NCBI GenBank assembly: GCA_022225965.2
Contig: JAKJXP020000081.1
Location: forward strand, 124,001 to 188,000
DNA length: 64,000 nucleotides
Reading direction: 5' to 3'
Origin: Diatrype stigma
Taxonomy: Eukaryota; Ascomycota; Sordariomycetes; Xylariales; Diatrypaceae
Shown here piece by piece: positions 1-10,776 of this stretch (positions are counted from its first letter, which is position 1; the number at the start of each line of letters is the position of its first letter). The notes below the pieces were generated by a model, which had not been told where the DNA came from, ran no database searches, and worked only from the letters and a program-made list of their open reading frames with translations. The position numbers and the translations under genes were made by a program.

Positions 1-365
1 ACTTAATCATGTACATAGATGTCATCATATGGGGTATAATCGATGGATAGACACGATAGAGGATATGAGTTCATGGGGGTTAGCGGCAATGCCCATCATC
101 AGATTAGAACAATCACACGGGCAATTGATTTGATATCCATGCTTTGGGACATAGGTACCTACTTAGAAAAGTACGCAAGTTCGAAGGGTGGCAAGAAATC
201 CCACGCTCCACATCGCATACCGACCGACCGACATTACTTGGGCAGCATAGGTAGTTTGGATTGCGAAGAGCCGCCCTCCCTCTCGCAAATACTTTGAGGC
301 TAAACTGCCCTACCTCTTATTTCCTATGTCATACATCACCCACCCCGACTTTCCCTAGACACCAC
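1..365. other. Left-edge spacer, no gene seen
   Basis: This is AT-richer sequence downstream of the minus-strand tannase gene. The only open frames are short and do not resemble a protein. I see no repeat or RNA gene. Confidence 0.5.
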
Positions 366-2259
366 CTACACCTCCTCACACCTCCAGCTCTCCGCCTCGT
401 CCTGCGCGCCCCTCCCCTCGTCCCACACCGCCACGCGCGGGTACGCGCAGACCGGCCGCTGGCGGTACAGCGACACGACGGCCTGCCCGGCCGCGTCGGT
501 GGTGACGTCGAACTCGGACGCGACGATCTGGTCCGGGGCGCGCGCGCGCTCCACCCACGCCACCAGCGCCAGCAGCGCGTCGTGGCGCGCGTCGTCGAAG
601 CCCAGCGGCACCGACCAGCCGGCGTTGTACGGCGGCCACTGCGCCGCCTGCCCCGCCCCGCCCAGCATCCACGGCGCCCGCACCCCCGCCGCCGTGCCCC
701 AGCAGTGGCCCATCCCGGGGATCTGGAAGTAGCGGAGGAAGCCGTCGAGGGCGCCGGTCGCCTCCTTCGTCCGCTCGTAGTACAGCGTCGTGTGCCGCAC
801 GGGCACCACGCCGTCCGCGAGCCCGCCGTACAGGATCACCTTGTGCCCGTGCTCCCGGAAGCGGCGGCCGAGGTCGTACTGGTCCGCCGTCGCCGCCACG
901 GCCGGCGGCGGCTCCTCTGAGCCGTCGTCGGCACCACCACCACTGCGGCCGCCTCCCGGGTACGAGTCCATGGGGTCGTCGACCACGCTGTCGTTGTACG
1001 CGGTGATGGGCCAGTCGGGGCCGTAGTTCAGGAAGTACCGCTCGAACTGCGCGTCGAAGTTCCGCCGCACGTTGTAGGCCTCGGGCGCGATCGGGAACAG
1101 GTACGACGTCCACTCCGCCTCGGAGCCGTGGGTGAGGCCGCTGTAGATCAGCGTCCCGTTCGCGGTGGTGTAGTCGCCGTACACTGCAATGTTTTCTTCG
1201 GGGTCAGAAATGATACATGGCTATAGTGAGCGAGGCCTAGAAGTTTCCTCCCCCCCTCTCTTTTCCCCTACGTTTTTACAAGGCGGGGAGGGGTTGAACT
1301 TCCGGAAGATGCTTACTCTTCCGCGCCGTGTCAATCTGCGGCTGCGTCCAGCAGCCATCATCACTTCCACTACCCGCCGCCGCCGTACCGCAGCGGATCT
1401 TCGTGAAATCGAACGCCTGCCGGCAGAGGTCCGGCGCGCTCACAATGTTGTCCCGCACGCCGTCGAGGTGATCGCATTGCGCGAGCACCTCGGCCTGCAG
1501 GCGCGTGAAGAGGCTCGGGTCGCTGAGGGCGTACGATGCGTTCTCGGGCAGGTTCCAGACGGCGAGCTTGGAAACCCATGGCATCAGGTGCTTGGTATCC
1601 CACGCCGGCGCGCCGATGAGCGCTCCGTCGAAGACGTCGGGGTCCCGCTGGATCTGCTTTAGTCCCTGCCTGCCCCCCGTCGAGCAGCCGCTGAAGTACG
1701 TGTAAGCGATGGGCGCGTCGTCGTAGTAGGCTTGGATCAGGCTTTTGCCAGATCTGATCGAGCCTTCCAGCGCCTCGTAGGCCCAGTTGCGCTTCTTCCT
1801 GTCCGTGTCTGCCCACGTCTGGTCTCCGGCCCCCGAGTTGTGCCCGGTATCGGTGGACAGGCTGGCCATGCCGCCGTACTTGGGACCCGGCCCCATGTCC
1901 AGCCAGTTGATCCCTCCCAGGAACGCATAGTTGCCGACCACCAGCAGCTTCGAGTTCCACGTGTCCGGTAGGAACATACCGAATCGGTAGTCTGCTGTCG
2001 TGTTCTGTATGATGACGGCGCAGAGCAGGGGCAGCCCGGAAGCAAAGGACGGATATCCCAAGTTTCCTGCTTCGACGAAGTATCCTGTGGTCACATTCTC
2101 TACTCTTTCAGCATTGAGTCCTGCGGGCACAATTTTGGAGAAATACTCCAGAGAGCATGGTGCTACTTGCTGGAGTTGCTGAAGACCTTCGCTATACCGA
2201 ACTAGACCGGCTATTAATACGGTGGTCCAAGCAGTCACTGATCTGATAATGATCATCAT
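366..2259 (-). CDS. Secreted tannase/feruloyl esterase family protein
   Basis: Two exons (2259-1317 and 1183-366) join to 586 codons. The intron starts GTAAGC at 1316 and ends GCAG at 1184. The first ~25 residues are a hydrophobic signal peptide. The nucleophile Ser lies in GCSTGGRQG, the acid Asp in GGLADGVVP and the His in GMGHC. Together they form the CS-D-HC arrangement known for this family, in which Cys residues next to Ser and His are disulfide-linked. Family members hydrolyse gallate or hydroxycinnamate esters of plant polymers outside the cell, and I infer the same class of reaction here. Substrate (tannin or feruloyl) cannot be told from motifs. The length fits the family. The first of two adjacent ATGs was taken as start. 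Confidence 0.9.
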
Positions 2260-4168
2260 GGTATCTTAACAAGCTTCTTACAAAGGTGCCATAACAATAG
2301 CCACTCGGAGCCCTACATACCGAGAGAACAATGGTATATTAGTAGCAAAGATCGACGTCTTCTCGATTGCCCTCCCTCAACTCACTTGCATCTGGTCATC
2401 CCGAACTGGCAGCCCCTTTCGTGTTAGGCACATACAATACATGTTTGATCCCCTCAGTCATTGGCTCGCACAAATCCTCCATCTTCAAAACGTGATTCAC
2501 CTAATGACCATATACAAGTAAGAAGCCAAGTCGAACAAGCATCTTCCACCCACAGTCGACCAACTAAAGCTCGCCATCCAAGCAGCATCTGGGCCACGAG
2601 GCTGAGATTATTAGGCGCTACAGCTGCACTGCAACCCAACCGCGTCCGCCCACGGGGTGTTCAACCGAGGAGGTTTGGGGTATGGGGTAATGCATGGTCA
2701 GATTCGGATGCTGGGCTGACGGCTGGGACTCACTCCTATGGTGAAAGCCAAGCGTGAGTTGGGGTCTCGGTTGGCCTGGAAGGGATCCCTGGTGTTCTAA
2801 GCCTGTTTACTCCAAGAATTTTGTCCAATTCCTCGATATTACGTGGATATACGACAAAGACGGTTCCCACACTCATGCATTGTAGCGAATTAGGCCTGAT
2901 GGCTCAGGTCGACATCTAGCAGGGAGGTCGTATAGTTACTAGATCTTGAATACTATTTGTCCATTGGGGGATTATAAGATAGCCGAGGGTGGACTTATTA
3001 GGATGCTGTATATGAGCACGTGTCTATTATATTGCTCGATGAAGGGATATTCATAATTCCAAGTAGTCTTAAGAGAGTGACCTTTGATCATTGTGGATAT
3101 ACTCGATTCACCTACGGATTCTACCATCAAGTGTATAATCTGATGATATCATTGAATAAGATAATGGAATCTAGAATGGAATCCAGGCAGTTCCGTGGAT
3201 CGGACAATGAAAAATGGCCGTTTGCGCTGGATAGACGAACAGCGGCAGTTCGAGGAACGGTGGGCAACGTAGCCAGACCTATTTCTCCGACCATAGGATC
3301 CGTTCAGCCAGTTCGAATGAATGGAAATTTAACTATGGCTTCGATTCATCAGAGCTATGTTACTGCAAAGAAAAGTGATGACATATTCCTATCTCTTGGC
3401 TTTGCGCTCTAGACCAAGCGGCAATATGCCTTGAAGTTCACATCGATACTCCAAGCACGGAAAATTTACATGACCCTCCGGGCCGTTTCGGGATTTTCAG
3501 TCCGGCTAACATGAACTACCCCCTATCATCCTGCTATAAGAGGGACTATTACTCAAGAAAATACTCACTCATTGCTATAGGCCATGTACGTCGTCAACCA
3601 GAGCTTTTGGGTCATTCGCCATATGGACCTAGCCACCTGTTGAGCCACAATACACAAACAAGCCCCTTGATCGCCTATATACCAAGCGTCTAAGAGAGCC
3701 TACTTAAATCTCCAAGGATACTCTTTAGTAACAACTGGGTTACATAAAACTGGCACAAACCATCAATTGATAGTAATAATGTCATCAGGATGTGTTCCGG
3801 CGTTAGAATAAAGCACCATGATATCGCGTCTGATGGCTCGAATGATCAATGGTTCTGCAAAGCCTTCTCCCCTTTCACCTCGAACTTGAACGGTGAAAAT
3901 GCCGATATTCAGCATCTGTAGTTATATGGGAGTATATGTAGTAGGTCGTGTTGAAACTACACGTTGGCGCTTAGACTCACGAAGAGATTTTACCCCTGAA
4001 TACCCCTGAATGGTAAAAAACCGGACCGCAGTGTTTACAGATATGTGAAAGCAACCTTCCATACACTGCGCAAGTAACAGATGGCGCACTAAATCGCAAT
4101 GCAATTGAACTCTGCACGCTTATATTGATTCTTTCGATTTTTTACCCTATTTACCTACGTACCTTACT
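2260..4168. other. Intergenic, no supported gene
   Basis: This stretch lies upstream of the tannase gene and downstream of the monooxygenase gene. A 130-codon frame at 3020-3412 (+) exists, but it shows no recognisable motif and its composition does not differ from its AT-rich surroundings, so I do not call it. No clear repeat was seen beyond a short duplicated ACCCCTGAAT at about 3997-4014. Confidence 0.45.
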
Positions 4169-6093
4169 TCATTGCGACAGGCCCACGAGCTGAGCCTTGA
4201 TCTGGAGCGCCACGATCCTCGAGTAGTAGCGGCACATGGCCAGGTTGCCCCCGAACAGCCAGAGGCCCGGGTGGCCGCTGCGGCGCCACATGGTGCGCAT
4301 CTCGCCCTCCTCGTCGAAGCCCCAGACGGGCGGCACCTTGGCGGCGACGTCGGGGCCGAAGATGGCCTCGGTGGCCGTCTGCATGTTCTGGTAGCCGGTG
4401 GCGCAGACGATCTCGTCGGCCTCGAGCTCGGCGCCGTCGGTGAGCCGCACGCCGCGCGGCAGGATGGCCTGGATGCCGGCGCCGTGGTGCGCCTTGATCT
4501 TGCCGTCGATGATGAGCTGCGACGTGCCGACGTCGATGTAGTAGCCGCCGCCGCGCTGCAGGTACTTCATGAACATGCCCGCGTTCATGGGCCCGCGGTC
4601 CGTCTTGAAGCCCGCCCGGTTCAGGCCCTCGAGCAGGTCGCGGTCGGACCCTTGCTGCGCCTCGTTAAGGTCGACGTGGAGCGCCTTGAGGACCTCAGCC
4701 GGGCCGCACTGGAACATCAGGTCGGCGTCCTCGGTCGCCGGCCCGGCCTCCGAGTACAGGCCCCCGAGCTGGCCCAATATGGTCTTGCTGCTGATGACGC
4801 TCGTCGAGGACCGCTGCGCGATCGTCACGTCGTACCCGTTCTCGTAGTAGTCCTGCGCGATGTCCATCGCCGAGTTGCACGACCCGATGATGACGGCCTT
4901 CTTGCCGGCACCATCCGGCCGCGCGCCCTTGAAGTCCGACGAGTGGCAGAGCACGTCGCCCTGGAAGCCCGCCATGCCCTCGAACTCCGGGAGGTTCCGC
5001 TTCCCGGAGTGGCCTGTCGCCTGGATGATGTGCTTCGGGTGCAGGGTGCGGGTCTCGACGCGGCCGTCCTCGTGCTTCCGCTTGACCACGGCCGTCCACT
5101 CCTTCTTGCTGTCGTCCCAGGAGCTCGACTCGAGGCTCGTGCTCGTCCAGACGTTGAGCTCCAGCATCTGCGCGTACGTCCTCAAGAAATCGGCTAGCTT
5201 GTCCTTTGGCGTGAAGACCGGCCAGAACTCGGGAAAGGGAATGTACGGCATGTGGTCATACCAGATGGGGTCGTGTAGCACGAGCTGGTGGTAGCGTCTT
5301 CGCCAGTTGTCACCGATCTCCCCGCTCTGGTCAATAGCGAGAGTCGGGACGCCGAGCATCTTCAAGCGCGCCGAGACCGAGAGACCTGCCTGGCCGGACC
5401 CTACGAAGAAAGTTTGAGACCTTGCGGAAGTCGAATGGAAAGGAGGTATCACAACTTACCCACGATCAGCACATCTGGGTCCCTGTTTTCGAAGTTAAAT
5501 TCCTCTAACCTCCTGTCTAGCCAGTTCTTCCTTCCCGTCAAGCCACCATGTTGCACACCCTTAGCCCGGTTTGAGCCGAGTGGCTCTGGATAGTCCTTCA
5601 GCTTTTGTGCTGCTGTGTACAGCGTCCATATTTTCCACTGGCCAGCGTCCTCTACTAGGCGGGTAATACCCCTGCCCGAGCCATGTTTGGTTGTCACAAC
5701 CACGAAGCTCTGAATGCCCTTGACGGAACCATCAGGCCGGAACGCAGCCACTTGGGGGGAAACAAGCGGCGAGGAATCATCTGGAGCAATCTGGACGAGG
5801 TGGTGACCTCCATCGAGGAAGGCAGCAATCTTATCCCGTCCCTTTGCAGTGCGGAGATCCCAAGTCGCACCCAGGTGGTCCCTCCAGTAGCCATTCTCGG
5901 TAAACAGGCCTGCAACAGCCTTGTGGTCGCCTTTCGCTAGCGACTGGTTGAAGTCTTCGAAGACCTTAGCAGCTACTGCCTTCGCATCAACCGACTCGCT
6001 TTTCATGGTTGCAGGCCATGGCGCAATGGGGATGTTCACAGAGCCGGGAGCACCTCTCTCGCTAGAGGGAACTGCGTCTACTTCTGCCGCCAT
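4169..6093 (-). CDS. NTF2-like/flavin-containing monooxygenase
   Basis: Two exons (6093-5460 and 5400-4169) give 621 residues. The 59-nt intron splits the first glycine motif and has clean GTAAGT and TAG ends. Residues ~40-190 look like an NTF2/SnoaL-like domain. From ~205 there is DVLIVGSGQAG (FAD site), then EIGDNWRRRY, VIIGSCNSAMD at ~380 (NADPH site) and ATGYQN at ~540. This layout is that of fungal YUCCA-like/class B monooxygenases, which insert one oxygen atom using FAD and NADPH. The substrate is unknown. No signal peptide was seen, so it is probably cytosolic. The frame is open further upstream to 6258, so a longer N-terminus is possible. I prefer MAAEVD at 6093 because the upstream part is not protein-like. 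Confidence 0.88.
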
Positions 6094-6400
6094 TTTGTGC
6101 TTGGTTGTCGAGTAGGCTGGGAAAGGTATAGACAGTAGACACCTAGAGCCTGGCCGATTGGGAACTGCTGTTGATACTATTTGCAGGAAGACATACCTGT
6201 GAAGTACGGCAGTCCCGAGGTCTTTTATAGAAGCGAAGCGAGACTCAACCCCGCACAAACCGCTGCTGGATAAGCATGTTATGAGCTACGTGCCCCTTGC
6301 TTTTCGTAGAGCTTGACCAATACTGCGTAACAATCTCTGTAGTTACTTACTCATCGTGCTCCTAGTGCATCACCCCGCATGCATGTCCGAATGGTTTTAA

Positions 6401-6436
6401 GGGGGCCGAGGGGGTCGAGGGGGTCGAGGGGGTCCC
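6401..6436. repeat. 9-bp G-rich minisatellite (GGGGGTCGA), about 4 units
   Basis: Four successive 9-bp units: the first has CC for TC and the last ends CCC. Runs of five G at regular spacing could form a G-quadruplex on the plus strand (inference). Confidence 0.85.
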
Positions 6437-7170
6437 GGTGCAAAGGCTTCGCCAAACCGGTATCCCGAAGCCTTGTATTTAGTTGGATTATGCATGCGCC
6501 TGTAGCTGATCACTGGCCCGCTTTGAGCTTCTCCCCAGACATCACCTCACGATATCGACGGTTCCCCATACTTTCGGGGCTGCGGAGGTTGGTGGAGCCC
6601 ACCCCATGGAGCTACGGCTCACCACAACGGGGTTTCGTTGAAACAACACCTCGAACTAAGAGCTGAGTAGGTCCCATGACCAAGATTTCGAAGGTGAAAA
6701 CAGGCGCGACCTCCCAATAGTTATTCTGCAAGGCGTTCCTAGGGCGGCGTAGCAATAGTAACAGCAATAGTAATCACGGAGTCATGGATAGCATGAGAAT
6801 GATGATCAAGTGCTGGCTCGGGGGATTCATGGCCGATACGATGCCTACAGCTGATCAACCTTCTTACCTACCCTTTAGTGATAGGTACCCAGGCTGCCAG
6901 GTAGGCACGTGTCGAAGTGATGACAGCGATTTGAGGCTGAATTGAAGGCATCGGGCCTGGCTGGCACGGACTAGGTATACCCTGTCATGAGCGTGAATAC
7001 AGGTACATGGTGCCTTGTTATATTCCGATCTGGGGAATCTGGGGAAGCTCTCGTTAGGTGGGTTGGACCGTTGGGGGACTGGAGCCAATTGATATATATA
7101 ATCAAACTTGGGATGAACTATTTACCTGTAGAAGATACCAATGTTGTCGTTGTCATACTGCTGTACTACC

Positions 7171-7200
7171 ATATATTATATATTATATATTATATAATAT
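7171..7200. repeat. AT-rich microsatellite (ATATATT units)
   Basis: Near-perfect run of ATATATT-type units, wholly A and T. Confidence 0.85.
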
Positions 7201-7614
7201 CCGCTTATATTCATCCCGATTCAAGAGCCTATCGTGAAGCCACAGTTACGAGGATTATGCCCCTCCAACAATACGGCGTCCAATTGCATCATGTATCTAT
7301 CATGTAGGTAAGTAGGTAATAAATCTGATGAGCCACCGAGCAATCTACCTACATACAGTATCCAATGTAGGTACCTACCTAGGTAGGCACCTGCTGCACC
7401 TGCCTGCATGAATCGGTGGATCGGTCTGTCGGTGTCATCGGTGGCATCGGTGTTTTTGGCCCCGGAAAGCGGCCCCAGCCCCAGCCCAGCCCCAGCCAAA
7501 ATACTCGAGCTGATCTGGAAGGCCCCAAGTTAAGTCCCTTGCAGAGCAGATCGGTTGTCGATGACGCTACCTATCAACAAGGTGGCTTCAAGTGGCCAGT
7601 AGTGTATAGTAGGA

Positions 7615-7650
7615 TTCTATTTTCTATTTTCTATTTTCTATTTTCTATTT
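7615..7650. repeat. TTTTCTA heptamer array, about 5 units
   Basis: Tandem TTTTCTA heptamers in the upstream region of the Sec14-like gene. The strand is pyrimidine-rich. Confidence 0.88.
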
Positions 7651-7957
7651 GGGATTCTTGCTTTCTATTCGACACCAATTGCTTCAGGGTCCGATTCCAC
7701 TCCGGGCCTGATCATCCTAGTTGCCTGCCTACCGACTGTTAACGTCAATACCTAGCTTCTATACGGCTACCTAATCAACCTTAGCTCAGGTATAATTGTC
7801 TGTCCATTAGGTCGGGGTATCCTCTACTATCGTACCTCATCCTAGAGATTGTTCGACGGCACCTGCATCCGTGTGCTTGAGCCTAATACTACATACCTAC
7901 TACATACACTACACAGACACACCCACCCCCTTCCTCAGCCAGCCGCTGCTTCCCGCC

Positions 7958-9478
7958 ATGACGATACACCGGGTACCTACGGCCGGGGCTGTTGGCGAAG
8001 GCTACCCGCGTGGCCATCTGGGACATCTCACGCCGGAGGAAGAGCAAGCCTTCAAAGAGTTCAAGGTCTTCGTGGAGGAGAAGGGCCTGTACAAGCCGGG
8101 GCCCCCGCCCTCTCACGACGACCCTACGTTACTGTGTGTCCTACTGGAGCCTTTACCACGATCCCCGTAGACGAAACCGTGCCTCCTACGTGTAATTTAC
8201 TAACACAGAGGCTTGTGCTAGACGCTACCTACGCGCACGTAAATGGGTCGTCCCAGATGCGTACAAACAGTTTAGCGACACGGAGGAGTTCCGCAAGGCC
8301 AACCAGATAGAAATCCTCTATGACACAATCGACGTCGACCTGTATGAAGCATCTAAGAAGCTTGTATGTGATAGCGAATGGAGCTTTCGATGGTTCCGTG
8401 ACTTACTAGGCTTGATATAGTATCCGAGGTTTACAGGGCGACGCGACAAGCGGTAAAGCAACCGAACCTGAACGTAGTGTTGGAAGTCTGAAGCTTACTC
8501 CCTGGTGCAGTGGCATCCCCATTTATGTATACCAGATACGGCATCTCGACTCCCATGCCGTCGCCGCGTACGAGAAGTCGACTGAGACCACGTATAGCCG
8601 AGCGAAGACAGACGGGAAAACACCGGCGAAGCTGCTCCGGCTGTTTGCGCTGTACGAGAACTTGACGCGCTTCGTCCAGCCGCTGTCGTCCGAGTGCACC
8701 GACCGAGAATACCCCCAGACGCCCATCACTCTTAGTACGAACATCGTGGACATCTCGCACGTCAGCCTGAGGATGTTCTGGAATCTCAAGGGCCATATGC
8801 AGGCCGCTAGTGAGCTTGCGACGTCCCACTACCCCGAGACGCTTGACCGTACGACGCCCTCCACGATGCGCTATGACTTCGCAAGAGGTGTGCTGCTAAC
8901 ACTGGCTGCTAGGGATCTTCATCGTCGGCGCCCCCGCTTTCTTCGGTACTGTGTGGGGTTGGATCAAACGCTGGTTTGATCCCGTCACCGTATCGAAGAT
9001 CTTCATCCTCGGCCCCCACGACGTGATACCGGTCCTGACACAGTTCATGGACATCAAAGATATCCCCAAGGTGTATGGCGGGGAGCTGGACTGGACCTTC
9101 TTCGAGGAGCCTGCCTGGGGCGACGAGATCAAGAGGATCTGCCAGTTCGAGAACGGATACACAGGGTTTCCTCATGGTCCGATGTACTGGGTTCCAATCG
9201 ACGATGGGAAGCGGATCGAGTGCTTAGCGGTCGGGACCAAGGATGGGAAGGACCGCAGGGAGCGTATCTGCACCATCACAAAAGCATTCCCGCCTCAGGC
9301 CGCTGCGGGACATGTTCCGGATGCTGAGAATGCGGCCGGAACTAAGCCTGTGGCGCCGGCTGAGCAGCTGGCCGAGCTATCCCTTGTGGATGAGGCGAAG
9401 CCGAACGGCACAGCGAAGGTGCCTGAAAAGACCGACGATCATACGAACATCCCGCAAGAAAGCACTGAGGCGAAATAA
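7958..9478 (+). CDS. Sec14-like CRAL-TRIO phospholipid transfer protein
   Basis: Five exons (7958-8133, 8222-8363, 8421-8452, 8511-8848, 8913-9478) give 417 residues. All junctions use GT/AG, and the third exon is only 32 nt. The N-terminal part holds the CRAL-TRIO-N signature DDPTLLRYLRARKW and then EILYDTIDVD. The lipid-binding lobe has RRDKRGIPIYVYQIRHLD, NIVDISHVSL and RIFIVGAPAFFGTVW, with IPKVYGGELDW near its end. The order and spacing match fungal Sec14 family proteins, which move phosphatidylinositol/phosphatidylcholine between membranes and support phosphoinositide signalling. The last ~70 residues are a polar Ala/Glu/Lys tail. It is soluble, with no signal peptide. The exact ligand is unknown. 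It is probably a paralogue and not Sec14 itself, as the sequence is quite diverged. Confidence 0.9.
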
Positions 9479-9966
9479 TGAGTTCTTTTGGGGTGGTGCG
9501 GCGAGTGTAGAATTGAACATCGACATAGACCAGGAATGTTTTGACTACAGGGGTAAGAATCGGCGTTGGAAGGATAGGTATGTGTTTTGGATAACAGAAT
9601 ATGTAAATGTAGAGAAACCTTGAAGGAACATATCTCCAGATTGTAATTTTTGGGTCGATATGTACAACCCCAAAAATGTGAATCCATGGAGCTAGTATAA
9701 GCCCTTCAGAACCCCCCAACGCCTTGCTCCGTTTTGTCCCCACCGGTATAGCTCTTACTTTCATCGATGTATCAGAATGCCCGTCCCAAGTCACCCGATA
9801 GCCGCGCCAGTCCCAAAGAGTCTATCTCCTGAAACCTTCATAACCTAGACCATAACTCAATTCGACGCCCTTCCGTATGTCTTGGTTTTCCCAACATGCA
9901 AACCTCAATTGCAAATGCCTACATAGGTAAGTACTTGTTTCAGTTTACCCATGCCCATGCCTGCGC
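9479..9966. other. Short convergent spacer
   Basis: The 3' ends of the Sec14-like (+) and phosphatase (-) genes face each other here. I see nothing beyond presumed 3' untranslated sequence. Confidence 0.5.
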
Positions 9967-10776
9967 CTACGCTTGCGCCTTGGCCGGTTCCTCCCTGATC
10001 CCATTCCGCCTCCTCCACTCCCGGATGCCGCGCACGACCTCATCCCAGGTGACGCCATCGCGCACCAGCCACATGGTGACGCCCAGGGTCTCGGTGTCGC
10101 GGTTGCGGCTCTCGTCGTCGAAGAACAGCATCTGGTCGTACGGGATGCTGGTGCGCTTGTGCAGCGCGTGGAAGTGCTGGATCTTGCTGCTGGGGTAGAT
10201 CTCCAGCCCGGCGTCGAAGAACTCGATGGCCCGCCGCGGCCGGTCGTCCTTGCTATTACTACCACTATTACCACTACCGCTATTGTTGTTATTGTTGTTA
10301 CTGTTGCTGCTGCTGCTGTTGTTGTTGTTGTTGTTATCCTCGCCGACCCCGACGATGCTCGACCGCGCCGGCACGTGCAGGAGCTTGAGCATCTCGCGCC
10401 CCAGGTCCGGGGCGTACGTCCGGCTCGCGACGCCGATGCGCACGCCGGCCAGGCGCAGGCCGTGCAGCACCGAGGGCACGTCCCCGTAGAAGGCGAAGGT
10501 CTCGCCCGTCCGGTCCGCCACGGCGCTGTGGTCCGCGTTCGCCCGCAGCGGCGGCCCGCTCACGTGCGTGTCCACCCAGAACGGCCACAGCGTGTAGTCC
10601 AGGTCGAAGACGACGGCGCGCGGCAGCGGCAGCCCGTCGCTCAGCACCGGCGGCAGCGCGCTCGTCGTCAGCGCCGACGTCGCGGTCGCCGTCGCCGTGG
10701 GTGTCGTGCCGGACCCGGATCCCGAGCTCGAGATCGAGGTCGACGTCCCTTGCTTTGTGAGCTTCCTGGGCGGCAT
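9967..10776 (-). CDS. Magnesium-dependent phosphatase-1 (MDP-1) like HAD protein
   Basis: Single exon, 269 residues. The HAD nucleophile motif DLDYTLWPFWVDTH lies at ~55-70 and is nearly diagnostic for MDP-1. Later come GVASRT (motif II region), KIQHFHALHKRTSIPYDQMLFFDDE (motifs III/IV) and a C-terminal WDEVVRGIREW helix. The family removes phosphate from phosphotyrosine or sugar-linked substrates using an Asp nucleophile and Mg2+. The cellular role in fungi is unclear. A ~35-residue Asn/Ser/Gly insert sits between motif II and motif III. It is encoded by trinucleotide repeats at about 10259-10337 and probably forms a loop. The N-terminal ~45 residues are Ser/Thr/Ala-rich and likely disordered. 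Confidence 0.9.
   Translation of the reverse strand: MPPRKLTKQGTSTSISSSGSGSGTTPTATATATSALTTSALPPVLSDGLPLPRAVVFDLDYTLWPFWVDTHVSGPPLRANADHSAVADRTGETFAFYGDVPSVLHGLRLAGVRIGVASRTYAPDLGREMLKLLHVPARSSIVGVGEDNNNNNNSSSSNSNNNNNNSGSGNSGSNSKDDRPRRAIEFFDAGLEIYPSSKIQHFHALHKRTSIPYDQMLFFDDESRNRDTETLGVTMWLVRDGVTWDEVVRGIREWRRRNGIREEPAKAQA
10259..10337. repeat. Trinucleotide repeats coding an Asn/Ser tract in the MDP-1-like gene
   Basis: Mixed TTG, CTG and ACC/ACT triplets. On the coding strand they read AAC, AAT, AGC and AGT. The number of triplets keeps the frame open. Confidence 0.85.

Larger units (their letters stand above)
6094..7957. other. Divergent intergenic region with several short tandem repeats
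   Basis: This region separates the monooxygenase (-) from the Sec14-like gene (+) and must hold both promoters. It contains a GGGGGTCGA minisatellite, an AT microsatellite, a TTTTCTA array and TACCTACC/GGTAGGTA motifs near 7300-7390. I found no gene. The small open frames lack motifs. Confidence 0.5.

Noticed and set aside
3020..3412. 130-codon plus-strand frame
   Set aside because: AT-rich, no motif, no close splice partner and no sign of codon preference. The length alone is possible by chance.
3997..4014. Duplicated ACCCCTGAAT flanked by TTTTACC and GGTAAAA
   Set aside because: A weak inverted arrangement with a similar motif near 25280. Too short to call a mobile element or terminator.
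4172..5197. 341-codon plus-strand frame opposite the monooxygenase
   Set aside because: Antisense shadow with Leu/Arg/Val/His bias. The minus strand carries FAD and NADPH motifs.
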